Below are positions 34,162 to 43,183 of a DNA stretch of 64,000 nucleotides, piece after piece. The notes below the pieces were generated by a model. It searched no databases and was not told the origin of the DNA. It saw nothing but the letters and a program-made list of their open reading frames with translations. Each line of letters opens with the position of its first letter. Position 1 is the stretch's first letter. The DNA is from an uncultured Nitrospirota bacterium. GTDB taxonomy: Bacteria; Nitrospirota; Nitrospiria; Nitrospirales; UBA8639. The position numbers were made by a program, and so were the translations under genes. Where the stretch lies: the NCBI GenBank assembly GCA_937139405.1, contig CAKZPV010000033.1, positions 124,001 through 188,000 on the forward strand. The letters run 5' to 3'.

Positions 34162-34803
34162 ATGAATAAACCGAATGAAGCGATATTCTTTGCGCTCGTC
34201 GTATGTTTAGGGGTGGGAATAGGGCAAGCTGTTTGCGAAGCCCAGGATGTGGTGTCGGATCGAGTGAGTATTACTTCTCACCAGGGGCAATTGTTTGGCC
34301 TGACGTCGGGAGAGGGGGTTGCGCGCCAAGTATTGCGTGCTGGTGAACGGGTTTTAGTTTTGGAAGCGAAGGGTGTAACAGGATTTGTCCAAACCTCCAC
34401 ACGATTATTTGGATTTTCTGGCAAGCTTCGGCGATGGGTTCCCATTACTCTTTCGACGGCAGAACGTATTCTCAAATGGACTGTGACGTCTCGAATGGTC
34501 ATTGTCGAAGGCAATCAATCGACGTATGGATTTCAGAGTGATCTTGGACGGTGGAAACGTGAAGCTTGGGGAGCGGGTGAATCTCTACAAACCAGCGCTA
34601 TCGAAGACTTCATTGCTGTGATAGTGACAGACCGTAGGGCGCTAGGATTTTCTGCCTTCACCGGGGGATTTTTTCCTCGTGATCTGCCCGTGGATAATCA
34701 GATATATAATATTCAAATCAATGACAATATTGCGATTCTTCATTTGTCTGATTTCATGTTAGTCTTTCGGGCAGGGTTGGCCATTTGGGCTGAATTGCCT
34801 TAA
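34162..34803 (+). CDS. Secreted protein with short repeated beta motifs
   Basis: 213 residues, family not recognised. The N-terminal signal-like helix IFFALVVCLGVGIGQAVCEA precedes a beta-rich chain with a recurring phrase: QLFGLTSGEG, RLFGFSGKLRRW, STYGFQSDLGRW and RALGFSAFTGGFF, spaced about 45 residues apart. That spacing suggests a small propeller or solenoid. It lies 16 bases after lptD on the same strand, hinting at an envelope role. ATG 34162 is chosen because it clears the lptD stop; the frame also has an earlier ATG at 34120 inside lptD. Confidence 0.7.
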   Translation: MNKPNEAIFFALVVCLGVGIGQAVCEAQDVVSDRVSITSHQGQLFGLTSGEGVARQVLRAGERVLVLEAKGVTGFVQTSTRLFGFSGKLRRWVPITLSTAERILKWTVTSRMVIVEGNQSTYGFQSDLGRWKREAWGAGESLQTSAIEDFIAVIVTDRRALGFSAFTGGFFPRDLPVDNQIYNIQINDNIAILHLSDFMLVFRAGLAIWAELP

Positions 34804-34837
34804 TGATGGGGTTGTGAACAGTAAAAATGAAAAGTAA

Positions 34838-34918
34838 GGCTGAGTAGTGAAGAGTCAGGAGTTGAGGAGTGGAATAGAAATACCGATAGTTTTCCTCCTC
34901 ACTATGTCTCTTTCAGTA
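34838..34918 (+). repeat. Dispersed intergenic palindrome (degenerate copy)
   Basis: A purine-rich arm containing GTGAAGAGTCAGGAGTTGAG and GAGGAGTGGAA is followed by a pyrimidine-rich arm TTTTCCTCCTCACTATG. The arms pair imperfectly. The phrase GTGAAGAGTCAGGAG recurs almost unchanged at 42219 and 63717. Confidence 0.5.
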
Positions 34919-34923
34919 GAGAC

Positions 34924-35151
34924 TTAATTGGAAGAGAGACTACTGGCTGGTTCTGTTTGTTTAGTGAGTCCTGGGTAATCCACACCGATGGGGGTATGTG
35001 AACAGTACTGGCTCCACCATTGAATCACTTCTTGGAGAAACGGGTCTTCCGGTCCAGTGGCAAAGAGGTGGCCATAGAGATAGCCTGTTTGGGTATCAAA
35101 CAGGATGAATATCGGCATTGATGCAGGTTCTGGAAGTGGTGTTATATCCAT
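34924..35151 (-). CDS. Small hypothetical protein (75 aa)
   Basis: 75 residues: MDITPLPEPASMPIFILFD, TQTGYLYGHLFATGPEDPF, LQEVIQWWSQYCSHTPIGVD, then a polar tail. Composition is protein-like, with a tryptophan-rich helix and proline-bounded strands, but I recognise no family. Upstream AGAGATAAG is only a fair ribosome site. It is the only reverse-strand candidate between the lptD cluster and the flagellar regulators. Confidence 0.5.
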   Translation of the reverse strand: MDITPLPEPASMPIFILFDTQTGYLYGHLFATGPEDPFLQEVIQWWSQYCSHTPIGVDYPGLTKQTEPASSLSSN

Positions 35152-35470
35152 GTATGTCTTATCTCTGAGCCCCGGACAGTCTTATGGTTCTTACTGCTTA
35201 TCGGTTGTAGGTAAGGCTTCCTTAAGATGAATTGAGTCAGGGAGGACGAAGAGCCATGTGCATGAGAAAAGATGCCGAAAAATCACAAGATTTAAAATCT
35301 GAAGTGGTTGTGGATATGAGACACACTTGAACTAAATCCTGTGTGTACCCCCTTGACCTCCCATGTGAAATGCGGTAGCTATGGCTTAGGTTGTGTCAGT
35401 GAGACAAAAGAGCGAGTTCAGTGATCGGTTCTAATATTGTGCGTCGTTCGATTTATGAGGGAGACGAGTT
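35152..35470 (+). other. Leader region before the first sigma-54 regulator
   Basis: 319 bases. A 24-codon open frame (ATG 35256 to TGA 35330) encodes a polar peptide with no features I can interpret. TTGACC at 35353 could be a -35 box but has no good -10 at 16-18 bases. No sigma-54 site is seen. Confidence 0.35.
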
Positions 35471-36931
35471 ATGGAAAAAGTAAGATCGAGTACATCCCTA
35501 GTGAGCGATCGGGTGGCCAGGATTCTTTTAGTTGAAGATGAACGAGATGTTCGGGAAACCATCAAACTTCAATTAGAAGATGAAGGGCACGAAGTCACTG
35601 AAACTGATTCAGGAACTCAAGCTCTCATACTCGCAGAATCGTCTTCCTTCGATCTTATGTTGACCGATGTCATGATACCTGACCTTAATGGCATTGAACT
35701 CGTTCAGCAGATGAATCAATGGCCATCACGACCGGTGACAATCGTGATGACGGGATATGGATCTGTAGAAATGGCAGTAAATGCCATTAAAGCCGGAGCC
35801 TTTGATTTTCTCTCCAAGCCATTTTCCGTTGATGTGTTGAGTGCCACCGTATCTAGTGCGTTACGAGTGAAAACACTGCAAGATGAAAATACGGAACTTA
35901 AAAAAACTGTCAAAGGACAATTTAGTTTAGGAAAGTTGGTGAGTTCAAGTCAGGTGATGAAGGAAGTGTTTCAGCTCATCAATTGTGTAGCAGATACTGA
36001 TAGTACTGTGCTTATTTTAGGCGAGAGTGGGACGGGGAAGGAGCTAATTGCGCAAACCATTCACAGTAATAGTACACGCCATCAAGGGAATCTTATACCA
36101 GTGAACTGTGGTGCCATTCCTGAAGCTCTCTTAGAAAGTGAATTATTTGGGCATGAAAAGGGGGCGTTTACTGGTGCTGTGGCAGCTCGAATTGGCCGAT
36201 TTGAGTTAGCCTCAGGTGGAACTATTTTCTTGGACGAAATTGGAGATTTGAGTCCTCCTCTTCAAGTGAAATTGCTTCGAGTGCTGCAAGAACGCACTTT
36301 TGAACGGGTAGGAGGGACTCGAACATATAAAGCAGATGCCAGGGTCATTGCGGCGACGAATCAAGATCTTGAAAGTTTAGTGATGGCCAAACAATTTAGA
36401 GAAGATCTTTTTTACCGACTCAACGTTGTGCCCGTGTTGGTTCCACCTTTGCGCCAGCGTGTGGAAGACATTCCTCTCTTATTGCAGCATTTTCTTGATA
36501 TGTTTAATGAGCGACGTAAAGCCGAATTGACCGGCGTGTCTGAGCAGGCCATGGCCCTGCTCTGTGAGTATCCATGGCCTGGTAATGTTCGAGAAATCAG
36601 CAATATTGTTGAACGAATCGCCATCTTGAAACGACGAGGCATGATTGAACCTGAAGATTTGCCTGAGAAAATTCGACGTCTCCCATCAGATCATCTTCCC
36701 GCGATGCCTGCGGCTATTCCGATTGGTGGGTTAGATCTTTCGCGAGCGGTAGAAGAATTTGAAAACCGTTTAATTCTCGAAGCTCTTGAGCGGACCAATT
36801 GGGTGAAAAGCAAAGCGGCGCGTCTCCTACAAATCAATCGCACCACGCTTATTGAAAAATTGAAAAAGAAATCTCTTGCTGAAGTCGTGGCTCAGCGAGC
36901 TACTCCCCCTGAAGATCTTGTTGGCGCCTAA
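35471..36931 (+). CDS. NtrC-family sigma-54-dependent response regulator
   Basis: 486 residues. A receiver domain (16-130) has the acidic pocket VEDE (21-24), phosphoacceptor Asp66 (LTDVMIPD) and lysine FLSKPF. The AAA+ domain has Walker A GESGTGKE, the sigma-54-contacting loop [15 protein letters not shown] and [10 protein letters not shown]. The C-terminal Fis-type helix-turn-helix ends [21 protein letters not shown]. It should activate sigma-54 promoters after phosphorylation or another cue. Position before a flagellar cluster with sigma-54 sites suggests a FleQ/FlrA-like master role, although unlike FleQ it keeps an intact receiver. AGGGAGACGAG precedes the ATG. Confidence 0.9.
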   Translation: MEKVRSSTSLVSDRVARILLVEDERDVRETIKLQLEDEGHEVTETDSGTQALILAESSSFDLMLTDVMIPDLNGIELVQQMNQWPSRPVTIVMTGYGSVEMAVNAIKAGAFDFLSKPFSVDVLSATVSSALRVKTLQDENTELKKTVKGQFSLGKLVSSSQVMKEVFQLINCVADTDSTVLILGESGTGKELIAQTIHSNSTRHQGNLIPVNCGAIPEALLESELFGHEKGAFTGAVAARIGRFELASGGTIFLDEIGDLSPPLQVKLLRVLQERTFERVGGTRTYKADARVIAATNQDLESLVMAKQFREDLFYRLNVVPVLVPPLRQRVEDIPLLLQHFLDMFNERRKAELTGVSEQAMALLCEYPWPGNVREISNIVERIAILKRRGMIEPEDLPEKIRRLPSDHLPAMPAAIPIGGLDLSRAVEEFENRLILEALERTNWVKSKAARLLQINRTTLIEKLKKKSLAEVVAQRATPPEDLVGA

Positions 36932-37119
36932 TAGTTTTTAGCTGTTTCCCTCTTTCTGTTTGTTCAGATTCTGTTTCCTCTCCATCAGCCTAAATTTCTG
37001 ACCATTCCGTCAACCACTTGACGCCGGCAGTTTCTTCCCAGCAAGACGATTTCCCTAAAAACCCTTCGTTTTTCAACAAGATTTCAGATCAGTTTCTTGG
37101 AGACAGGTAAGAAATACTC

Positions 37120-37135
37120 GGGTCCGAATATTGCT
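37120..37135 (+). promoter_or_regulatory. Candidate sigma-54 promoter before the TPR gene
   Basis: GGGTCCGAATATTGCT: the -24 GG and -12 GC are exactly 12 bases apart and TTGCT is intact, while the upstream TGGCA half is weaker (two of five). It is 36 bases before GTG 37171. Confidence 0.45.
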
Positions 37136-37170
37136 GAATAAGCGTAGGAGGTTTGGAGGACCTACGTAAC

Positions 37171-39243
37171 GTGAGAAGTTTTCTCTGGATAGTCGGAGTG
37201 GTTGTCCTTTGGCCTAGTACAGCAGTGGGTGGGTTTTGCTCGGAATTCCCCTGGCATTCTCCTCGAGATATGGTCATGCCAAATTTAGTCAACGAAGGTC
37301 AAAGAGCCATGCAGTCAGGGTTGTTGTTAGAAGCGCGGGAATTATTTTCTACCTATCTTTTGGAACAACAAGAAGGCGTGTTTGCAGATGGAGCGGAGTG
37401 GGCGGTGGCCTCCCTTCCCGATGTATCAGATGAGCCAGGAAATGAATTTTTGAAACAGATCCAGCGCCTCCAAACCATGAAAGCTGCACATCCGGATAGT
37501 GTGTATGCACCATGGGCATTGTGTTCAATGGGACAACTGTATTGGGATGCCGGATGGCATTCTGAAGCCAATGCCTTATTTGAGGAATTTCTAGGGGCCT
37601 ATCCCGATCATCCTTTGGCTGGTGGCGTGATGGTCGAAACCGGGTTGGGCTTTTTGGAAAATCAACAACTTCTCGAAGCCGCATTGATACTTCGTCGAGT
37701 CGTCGAAGAGCCGAAGTGGGAAGCACATCGCCTAAAGGGGGCGCTAGGATTGGCTAAGGCCACGGCCATGTCTAAGGCGTGGAAGCAAGCTTATTATTGG
37801 TACCGAGTTGTAGAAGCCGAAAATCCTGAGCTGATTCAGCGGTCTGAGGGTTCCTCATATTATTACGGGTTGACGGAACTGGCTGTTGGAAATCCCAATA
37901 ATGCGATTCCTCGATTTTTGAACGCGGTAAACCTTCATCCGAAGCAAAAGTTTGCGGGACAGGCATTGATTCGTATTTCTGGAAAATTGTTAGAAGAAGG
38001 CCATGATTTCTTGTCTCTATGGTTTGCAGAGGAAGCAAAACGACGTTTTAAAGGCAAGGAATTTGGTCGTCGTGGGCAAGCGGCACAAGTCCGGTGGGTC
38101 GTGAGTTATTTGTCCAAAGACCATTCGAAAAAAGAATGGGACAATGTCTATCAACGCTTGAATGATTTGGAAATCTACTTGTCGGTATCTTGGGATAATG
38201 TCGTGGAGATGGCTCGAAGCTTGAGCCAAGCTCCTGAACCCGATTTAGTAGAAGAAAGCCTCTTGTGGATGGGGCGAGGGTACCACATGATTGAAGATAT
38301 CCCTGCTGCCATTCGGTCATTCACGCGTCTAGCTATTGTAGCCTCCTCAGACACATCGCGAGAAGAAGCGCAACATGGATTAAGCACTATTCTCAATAAG
38401 AAAATTCTATCCTTCTATGATCAGCAAGATTGGGTACGACTACTAAAATTTCATGAAGAGCAACAAGAGGGATTTCAATTAATTCCATTGACGCGTGAGC
38501 ATGTGCAAATCGTGGCTCAGGCCTATCAAAATGTGAATCTACCGTCGAAAGCTATGCAATGGTATGACCAATTATTGCAAGACTATCCAAAGAGTCCTTT
38601 GCGGGAAGAAATCTTTGCGCAAAAAGTCTTTCTGGCTGAAGACCAAGGTAATATGCCGCTGGTTCGAAGCGCTGGTGAGATGTATCGTCGTGAGTATGCA
38701 GATGGTCAATGGCGAGCTGAAGTCTCTACTGCTTTAGGGATGGAAGCGTTGGCTCGTGAAGACTATGTCCAGGCGATTCAACAACTGTCTGCTATTGTCG
38801 AACATACTCATGATAAAGGTTTGCAACGGTATGTGCTCCGGAATCGAGCTCGTGCGTATCAAGAGACAGGGAAGAGAGATTTAGCACATCAAGACCTACG
38901 ACAAGTTGTGGCTCTTAATCCATTGGAAATGGCTAATGTCATACGATTGGGAGATTTTCTATTTGACCAAGGCGACTTTGCCGATGCCGCATCGCTGTAT
39001 GACCAAGTGCTTTCCTCTAAAGCGCCTGTGGCATTGAAAGCCTGGGCAAAATATCGGTGGGGACTGTCATTAGAGTATCAGGGGCAGGCGACTGAATCTC
39101 AAAAACTCTTGGCAGAAGTAAGGCAATTAGAAACACGATCACCAGAGTTTGAAAATACCATTCGCGCCGCCGCTGTTGCGGTGTTAGATGAATTTTCTCT
39201 CCAAGAGAAACCGGAGGTCAGGAAGGCGAATGAGGGAAGTTAA
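37171..39243 (+). CDS. Exported TPR-repeat protein
   Basis: About 690 residues. A hydrophobic N-terminus (FLWIVGVVVLWPSTAVGG) looks like a signal peptide or anchor. The rest is helical repeat with TPR-like pairs, for example YAPWALCSMGQLYWDAGWHSEA, DHPLAGGVMVETGLG, AMQWYDQLLQDYPKSPL and LGDFLFDQGDFADAASLYDQV. TPR scaffolds assemble protein complexes; the enclosing two-component genes suggest a periplasmic sensor or motor accessory role, which is inference. GTG 37171 is chosen with GGAGG upstream; a TTG at 37153 is also in frame but sits on the ribosome site. It overlaps the kinase gene by 14 bases. Confidence 0.8.
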   Translation: MRSFLWIVGVVVLWPSTAVGGFCSEFPWHSPRDMVMPNLVNEGQRAMQSGLLLEARELFSTYLLEQQEGVFADGAEWAVASLPDVSDEPGNEFLKQIQRLQTMKAAHPDSVYAPWALCSMGQLYWDAGWHSEANALFEEFLGAYPDHPLAGGVMVETGLGFLENQQLLEAALILRRVVEEPKWEAHRLKGALGLAKATAMSKAWKQAYYWYRVVEAENPELIQRSEGSSYYYGLTELAVGNPNNAIPRFLNAVNLHPKQKFAGQALIRISGKLLEEGHDFLSLWFAEEAKRRFKGKEFGRRGQAAQVRWVVSYLSKDHSKKEWDNVYQRLNDLEIYLSVSWDNVVEMARSLSQAPEPDLVEESLLWMGRGYHMIEDIPAAIRSFTRLAIVASSDTSREEAQHGLSTILNKKILSFYDQQDWVRLLKFHEEQQEGFQLIPLTREHVQIVAQAYQNVNLPSKAMQWYDQLLQDYPKSPLREEIFAQKVFLAEDQGNMPLVRSAGEMYRREYADGQWRAEVSTALGMEALAREDYVQAIQQLSAIVEHTHDKGLQRYVLRNRARAYQETGKRDLAHQDLRQVVALNPLEMANVIRLGDFLFDQGDFADAASLYDQVLSSKAPVALKAWAKYRWGLSLEYQGQATESQKLLAEVRQLETRSPEFENTIRAAAVAVLDEFSLQEKPEVRKANEGS

Positions 39244-40096
39244 ATCGACAGGTGCGTCTTCTTCGGTCCAGATACTGAAGGAGAAAAGTGAATGCCGATT
39301 CCTACACGAGAATTCTGTCCCGTTTGTCAAGAAATCTTCGTTGCATGTGTCCCTCAAAAAAACTGAGGTAGATCCTCTGTCCTCTCTGACTCAGGAAGAG
39401 CATGACAATCGTTTAGCGACACTTGGAAGACAGGTTGGTCGTCTTGCTCATGATATCCGGAATCCTTTGTCGAGCATTGAATGGTTTGCCACTCTGTTGG
39501 GGCAAACGCATCATAATGCTGAAGAGCGGAAAGAATTGGCTGATCATTGTATTCAAGCCGTTCGTTCCTTGGATCATTTGGTGTCCAACATGTTGGTCTT
39601 CAGTGCTCCTTTGCATACTGAGCGAGAGTCTGTGGATCTCTTGGCGATATTAAATGATCTAGAGCTCTTGGCGATGTATCCCTTACAACAAAAACGAGTG
39701 ACGATTCATCGTCATTGGAAAGGACAAGCCTCAACGATTCATGGGCATGAAACCTTATTAAAGCAAGGACTCCTTAATCTCCTCATGAATGCGGTTCATG
39801 CGTCAGAGCCAGGTAGTTCAATTGAGATTCACTGTCGACATGAATCACATTTGTTTGTTGAGCAAGGGAAGCCCTGCTTGAAAAATGGGACTGCTCTTCG
39901 AATTCGTGACTATGGGTGCGGAATGTCCAAGAAAGAACGTGCACAGATGTTTCGTCCGTTTTATTCAAAGAGAAAAGGAGGGACGGGACTTGGCCTTTCA
40001 ATTGTTAAACAGATTGTTCATATTCATCACGGTTTGATTGATATCACTAGTCAACAAGGAAAAGGGACGACTGTCGATCTCTTTTTCCCGCAGTAA
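39230..40096 (+). CDS. Soluble sensor histidine kinase (FleS/FlrB-like)
   Basis: 288 residues without membrane helices. The phosphorylatable His74 lies in RLAHDIRNPLSSIEWFATLL; the ATP-binding domain has NAVHASEPGSSIEI (N box), IRDYGCGMSKKE (G1) and GGTGLGLSIVKQIV (G2). No recognisable PAS domain precedes the dimerisation helix, only a short polar N-terminus. ATG 39230 follows AGGAAGG and overlaps the TPR gene. The response regulator starts 12 bases after the stop, so the pair is the likely FleSR/FlrBC system that turns on mid-class flagellar genes. Confidence 0.88.
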   Translation: MREVKSTGASSSVQILKEKSECRFLHENSVPFVKKSSLHVSLKKTEVDPLSSLTQEEHDNRLATLGRQVGRLAHDIRNPLSSIEWFATLLGQTHHNAEERKELADHCIQAVRSLDHLVSNMLVFSAPLHTERESVDLLAILNDLELLAMYPLQQKRVTIHRHWKGQASTIHGHETLLKQGLLNLLMNAVHASEPGSSIEIHCRHESHLFVEQGKPCLKNGTALRIRDYGCGMSKKERAQMFRPFYSKRKGGTGLGLSIVKQIVHIHHGLIDITSQQGKGTTVDLFFPQ

Positions 40097-40107
40097 AGGA
40101 GAATGGC

Positions 40108-41496
40108 ATGCTAGATACTGAGAGTGGGGTGAGCCGCGGCATTCTGGTTGTCGAAGACGACGAACAGTTGCAGACAGCATTGACCAAAGTCTTGAGCCAG
40201 CAGGGCTATGAGGTCACGGTAGCCCGAGATGGTTATGAAGGCTTAGAACATGTTGAACGGGATGCTCCTTGGCTTGTGCTCACTGATCTCAGTCTACCTG
40301 GAAAAGGGGGGATGGAGTTTTTACGTGAAGTCCGAACGCAAGGATATCATATGCCTGTTGTCGTGATGACGGCCTATGGGGGTGTGGATGTTGCGGTGGA
40401 AGCCCTGAAATATGGGGCCACTGATTTTCTTCAGAAGCCATTTCCCTTCGATCGGTTGGAGAAGCTTATTCAACAGTTGGATGATGATCGGAGCGAACCA
40501 GGGCATGTCACGACCGGACCTCAAGAAGAGACTCAGTATGGTAAGGACCAAGAAGGGTTTCTGACACGAGACCCTAAAGTGCTGCAAACCTTGAAAATGC
40601 TGGATATGGTGGCAAGTAGTTCGGCAACTATCTTAATTCAAGGGGAAAGTGGGACGGGAAAAGAAGTATTGGCTCGCCATATCCATCGGAAGAGCACTCG
40701 GGCTCATCAACCCTTTGTGGCCATTAATTGCGCAGCATTGCCTGAAGGTCTCTTAGAAAGTGAATTATTCGGCTATGAGAAAGGCGCCTTTACGGGAGCG
40801 TTGAGCAGACGTGCTGGAAAATTCGAGTTGGCCCATCAAGGCACTTTGTTATTGGACGAAATTGGGGAGATGAGTTTAGGTCTACAAGCGAAACTATTGC
40901 GGGTTCTCCAGGAACGAGAGGTGGATCGCTTGGGGTCGCGGCAGCCTATTCCGGTAGATGTGAGAGTCATTGTCACCACTAATCGGAATCTTGCGCAAGA
41001 AGTCCAGGCCGGACGGTTTCGTGAAGATGTGTATTATCGATTGAGCGTGATGCCCTTTACGCTTCCGCCGCTTCGGGATCGGCCAGAGGATATTCAGTTA
41101 TTGGCAGAGCAATTTTCTCATCGTTCATTTCAGCGAAATCATCGGTCTTGGCATGGTATTTCCGATGAGGCCATGATGTATTTGAAAAGTCGACCCTGGA
41201 GAGGAAATGTTCGTGAATTAGAAAATGTGATCGAGAGGGGAGTGCTGCTGGCGGATAATGGTCCCTTGCAAGTCGAACATTTTCAATTTGACGAACCGAC
41301 TTTAACATCTGCTCCAACGCATGCGCCTACAGGAACCATATGGGAAATGGAACGAGATCTCATTCTGCGAACATTAGAAGCACATAATAGTAATCGAACT
41401 CATGCGGCCAGGACATTGGGAATCAGCATTCGAACATTACGCAATAAATTACGGGAATACCGAGAACTCAATGGTGGGCTTTCATTAGGCGTCTAG
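40108..41496 (+). CDS. Sigma-54-dependent response regulator (FleR/FlrC-like)
   Basis: 462 residues. Receiver with VEDDEQ, Asp60 (LTDLSLPG) and LQKPFPFDRL. AAA+ core with [45 protein letters not shown] and RGNVRELENVIERG. The C-terminal Fis-like helix-turn-helix is HAARTLGISIRTLRNKLREY, the wording usual in FlrC/FleR. ATG 40108 is six bases after AAAGGAG. A candidate sigma-54 promoter for flgB lies 190 bases downstream, so its target may be the adjacent operon. Confidence 0.9.
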   Translation: MLDTESGVSRGILVVEDDEQLQTALTKVLSQQGYEVTVARDGYEGLEHVERDAPWLVLTDLSLPGKGGMEFLREVRTQGYHMPVVVMTAYGGVDVAVEALKYGATDFLQKPFPFDRLEKLIQQLDDDRSEPGHVTTGPQEETQYGKDQEGFLTRDPKVLQTLKMLDMVASSSATILIQGESGTGKEVLARHIHRKSTRAHQPFVAINCAALPEGLLESELFGYEKGAFTGALSRRAGKFELAHQGTLLLDEIGEMSLGLQAKLLRVLQEREVDRLGSRQPIPVDVRVIVTTNRNLAQEVQAGRFREDVYYRLSVMPFTLPPLRDRPEDIQLLAEQFSHRSFQRNHRSWHGISDEAMMYLKSRPWRGNVRELENVIERGVLLADNGPLQVEHFQFDEPTLTSAPTHAPTGTIWEMERDLILRTLEAHNSNRTHAARTLGISIRTLRNKLREYRELNGGLSLGV

Positions 41497-41686
41497 AATT
41501 TTGAACGTGCCATGTTGGTCTGTCGCTATGGTTTGAGGATGGAAAGCAAAATGACTGTCCAGAGGACAGGCGGAAATAAATTCCGATAATAGGAAATATT
41601 TGCTTAGAAAATTTTTCCTCGGATAGGAAAACTGTTCTCGTGTCGAATGTTAGGCATGGTCATGTTTCAATTACGAACAATAGCAG

Positions 41687-41702
41687 TGGCATCGGTGTTG
41701 CT
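41687..41702 (+). promoter_or_regulatory. Sigma-54 promoter before flgB
   Basis: TGGCATCGGTGTTGCT matches TGGCA (-24) and TTGCT (-12) with the required 12-base GG-to-GC spacing. It is 97 bases before the flgB ATG, in a 302-base gap that otherwise holds only a 26-codon open frame (41656-41736). Confidence 0.75.
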
Positions 41703-41798
41703 GGTTATGTCAGTGGCTTCATGCATGGTTGCCTAAAGAAGAGAAGTTTCTCGTAAATTAGAGATTGGCAAAATGAGTAGAGACAAAGGAGTCGCTCG

Positions 41799-42206
41799 AT
41801 GATGATTTCTCCATGGGATGCAGGAACCCACTTATATGAACGAGCGTTGGATGTACGGAGTGCTATTCATGAAACCATTGCTTCCAATATGGCGAATGAA
41901 GAAACCCCGGGGTACAAGGCCAGACACTTACCGTTCCGAGAGACCTTTTCAGCGATTCTTCAAGGGGAGAGCCCTATAGGTTCGGCGAGCACGAATTCTC
42001 GTCACATTGGTGTAGGTTCTAATGGCAGCGAAATTTTTCATCATACAATCAAACAGAATGTGGGAGCTGGTCTCGATGAAAATACGGTCAATTTAGAAAA
42101 AGAGATGACGTTAATGGCGGAAAATACCATTCTGTATATGGCCGTGAGTCAATTTTTAGATGGACGCTTTGAAGGGTGGAAAAAAGCGATTGATGAAGGG
42201 CGATAA
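41799..42206 (+). CDS. flgB: Flagellar proximal rod protein FlgB
   Basis: 135 residues. The N-terminal rod motif is present (ERALDVRSAIHETIASNMANEETPGYKA, whose A-N-x-x-T-P-G-Y-K is diagnostic). The C-terminal part has VNLEKEMTLMAENTILYMA. FlgB forms the base of the rod on the MS-ring with FlgC, FlgF and FlgG. First gene of the rod, MS-ring, export and hook operon; the ATG follows AAAGGAG. It has no signal peptide, as expected for a type III-exported protein. Confidence 0.94.
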   Translation: MMISPWDAGTHLYERALDVRSAIHETIASNMANEETPGYKARHLPFRETFSAILQGESPIGSASTNSRHIGVGSNGSEIFHHTIKQNVGAGLDENTVNLEKEMTLMAENTILYMAVSQFLDGRFEGWKKAIDEGR

Positions 42207-42211
42207 TATCA

Positions 42212-42274
42212 ATGAGGAGTGAAGGGTCAGGAGAAAAGAAGTCTCGAAATTATTCCTCATGCTTTACGTATCAT
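42212..42274 (+). repeat. Dispersed intergenic palindrome between flgB and flgC
   Basis: Arms of 25 bases (42212-42236, ATGAGGAGTGAAGGGTCAGG at its start; 42250-42274, TTATTCCTCATGCTTTACG at its start) pair at about 17 of 25 positions around a 13-base loop. It lies inside an operon, so it is transcribed as a hairpin. Confidence 0.6.
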
Positions 42275-42314
42275 GAAGAATTGTACGTTTCGATACTCGT
42301 GAAAGGAGACAATT

Positions 42315-42758
42315 ATGAATCTTGATCGCGTGTTTGCGGTTGTCGGATCGGCATTAGACTCTCAGCGACAACGATTAAATATCATCGCTAGCAATCTTGC
42401 CAATGCAGAATCCACACGTTCACCCAACGGAGGTCCCTATATTCGACGAGATGTCGTCCTGCAGGCCGTTTCTCCAGATAATTCATTTCACTCAGTTTTT
42501 AACGGGGCGTTTGCAGATCAAGCAGGGCCTGCCGCGGTCCGGGTGACCGACATTATTCAAGATGAACGTCCGTTACGTGTGGTGTACGAGCCTGATCATC
42601 CCGATGCTGATGAGAAAGGATATCTCCATATGCCAAACGTCAATCCCATTGAGGAAATGGTGAACCTTATGTCAGCGACGAGGGCCTATGAGGCAAATAT
42701 TGCTGTCATGGAAACCGGGAAAACGATGACGCTTCGGGCATTGGAGATGGGTCGATAA
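42315..42758 (+). CDS. flgC: Flagellar proximal rod protein FlgC
   Basis: 147 residues: VGSALDSQRQRLNIIASNLANAEST is the FlgC N-terminal rod helix, YIRRDVVLQAV and GYLHMPNVNPIEEMVNLMSA follow, and the C-terminal ATRAYEANIAVMETGKTM is characteristic. It follows flgB after 108 bases that contain a palindrome; AAAGGAG precedes the ATG. Forms the rod with FlgB and is exported by the type III apparatus. Confidence 0.95.
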   Translation: MNLDRVFAVVGSALDSQRQRLNIIASNLANAESTRSPNGGPYIRRDVVLQAVSPDNSFHSVFNGAFADQAGPAAVRVTDIIQDERPLRVVYEPDHPDADEKGYLHMPNVNPIEEMVNLMSATRAYEANIAVMETGKTMTLRALEMGR

Positions 42759-42803
42759 TGGTTTGGTTCGAGAAGAGTAAAAAGTAAAGAAAGGAATTTG
42801 TCT

Positions 42804-43106
42804 ATGGATTATTCCATGATCAAAGCTATTGAAGCCATTCCTGAGCCCTTTGGAGGCTCAACTGTGAAGGCAGCCTCGCAAGGAGGACAGGGTTTTGGCG
42901 ATATCCTCAAAAACGCTGTGGAGTCTGTGAACTCCATGCAGCATGAAGCTGGCCGCTTAGAGGACGCTGTGGCGAAAGGGGAAAATGTCAACATTCATCA
43001 AGCGGTGATTGCGGGAGAAAAAGCCGGACTCTCCTTTAAGTTACTTATGCAAGTGAGAAATAAGATGATTGATGCCTATACGGAAGTCATGCGGATGCAA
43101 GTGTAA
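42804..43106 (+). CDS. fliE: Flagellar hook-basal body protein FliE
   Basis: 100 residues. ATG 42804 lies eight bases after AAAGAAAGGA; a TTG at 42798 is also in frame but less likely. FGDILKNAVESVNSMQHEAGRLEDAVAKGE and HQAVIAGEKAGLSFKLLMQVRNKMIDAYTEVMRMQV are the FliE hallmarks. It links the MS-ring to the proximal rod. The usual order flgB-flgC-fliE-fliF holds. Confidence 0.94.
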   Translation: MDYSMIKAIEAIPEPFGGSTVKAASQGGQGFGDILKNAVESVNSMQHEAGRLEDAVAKGENVNIHQAVIAGEKAGLSFKLLMQVRNKMIDAYTEVMRMQV

Positions 43107-43183
43107 TTTTACTAGATTCGTTGAAAGTTTAAGTGTTCTCCCACTCGTATATGTCATACGTTTCTTTGTGAGCCTTTAATAAT

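Noticed and set aside
35256-35330. 24-codon open frame before the first sigma-54 regulator
   Set aside because: Polar peptide without recognisable features; the GGGAGG upstream is too far from the ATG to be convincing.
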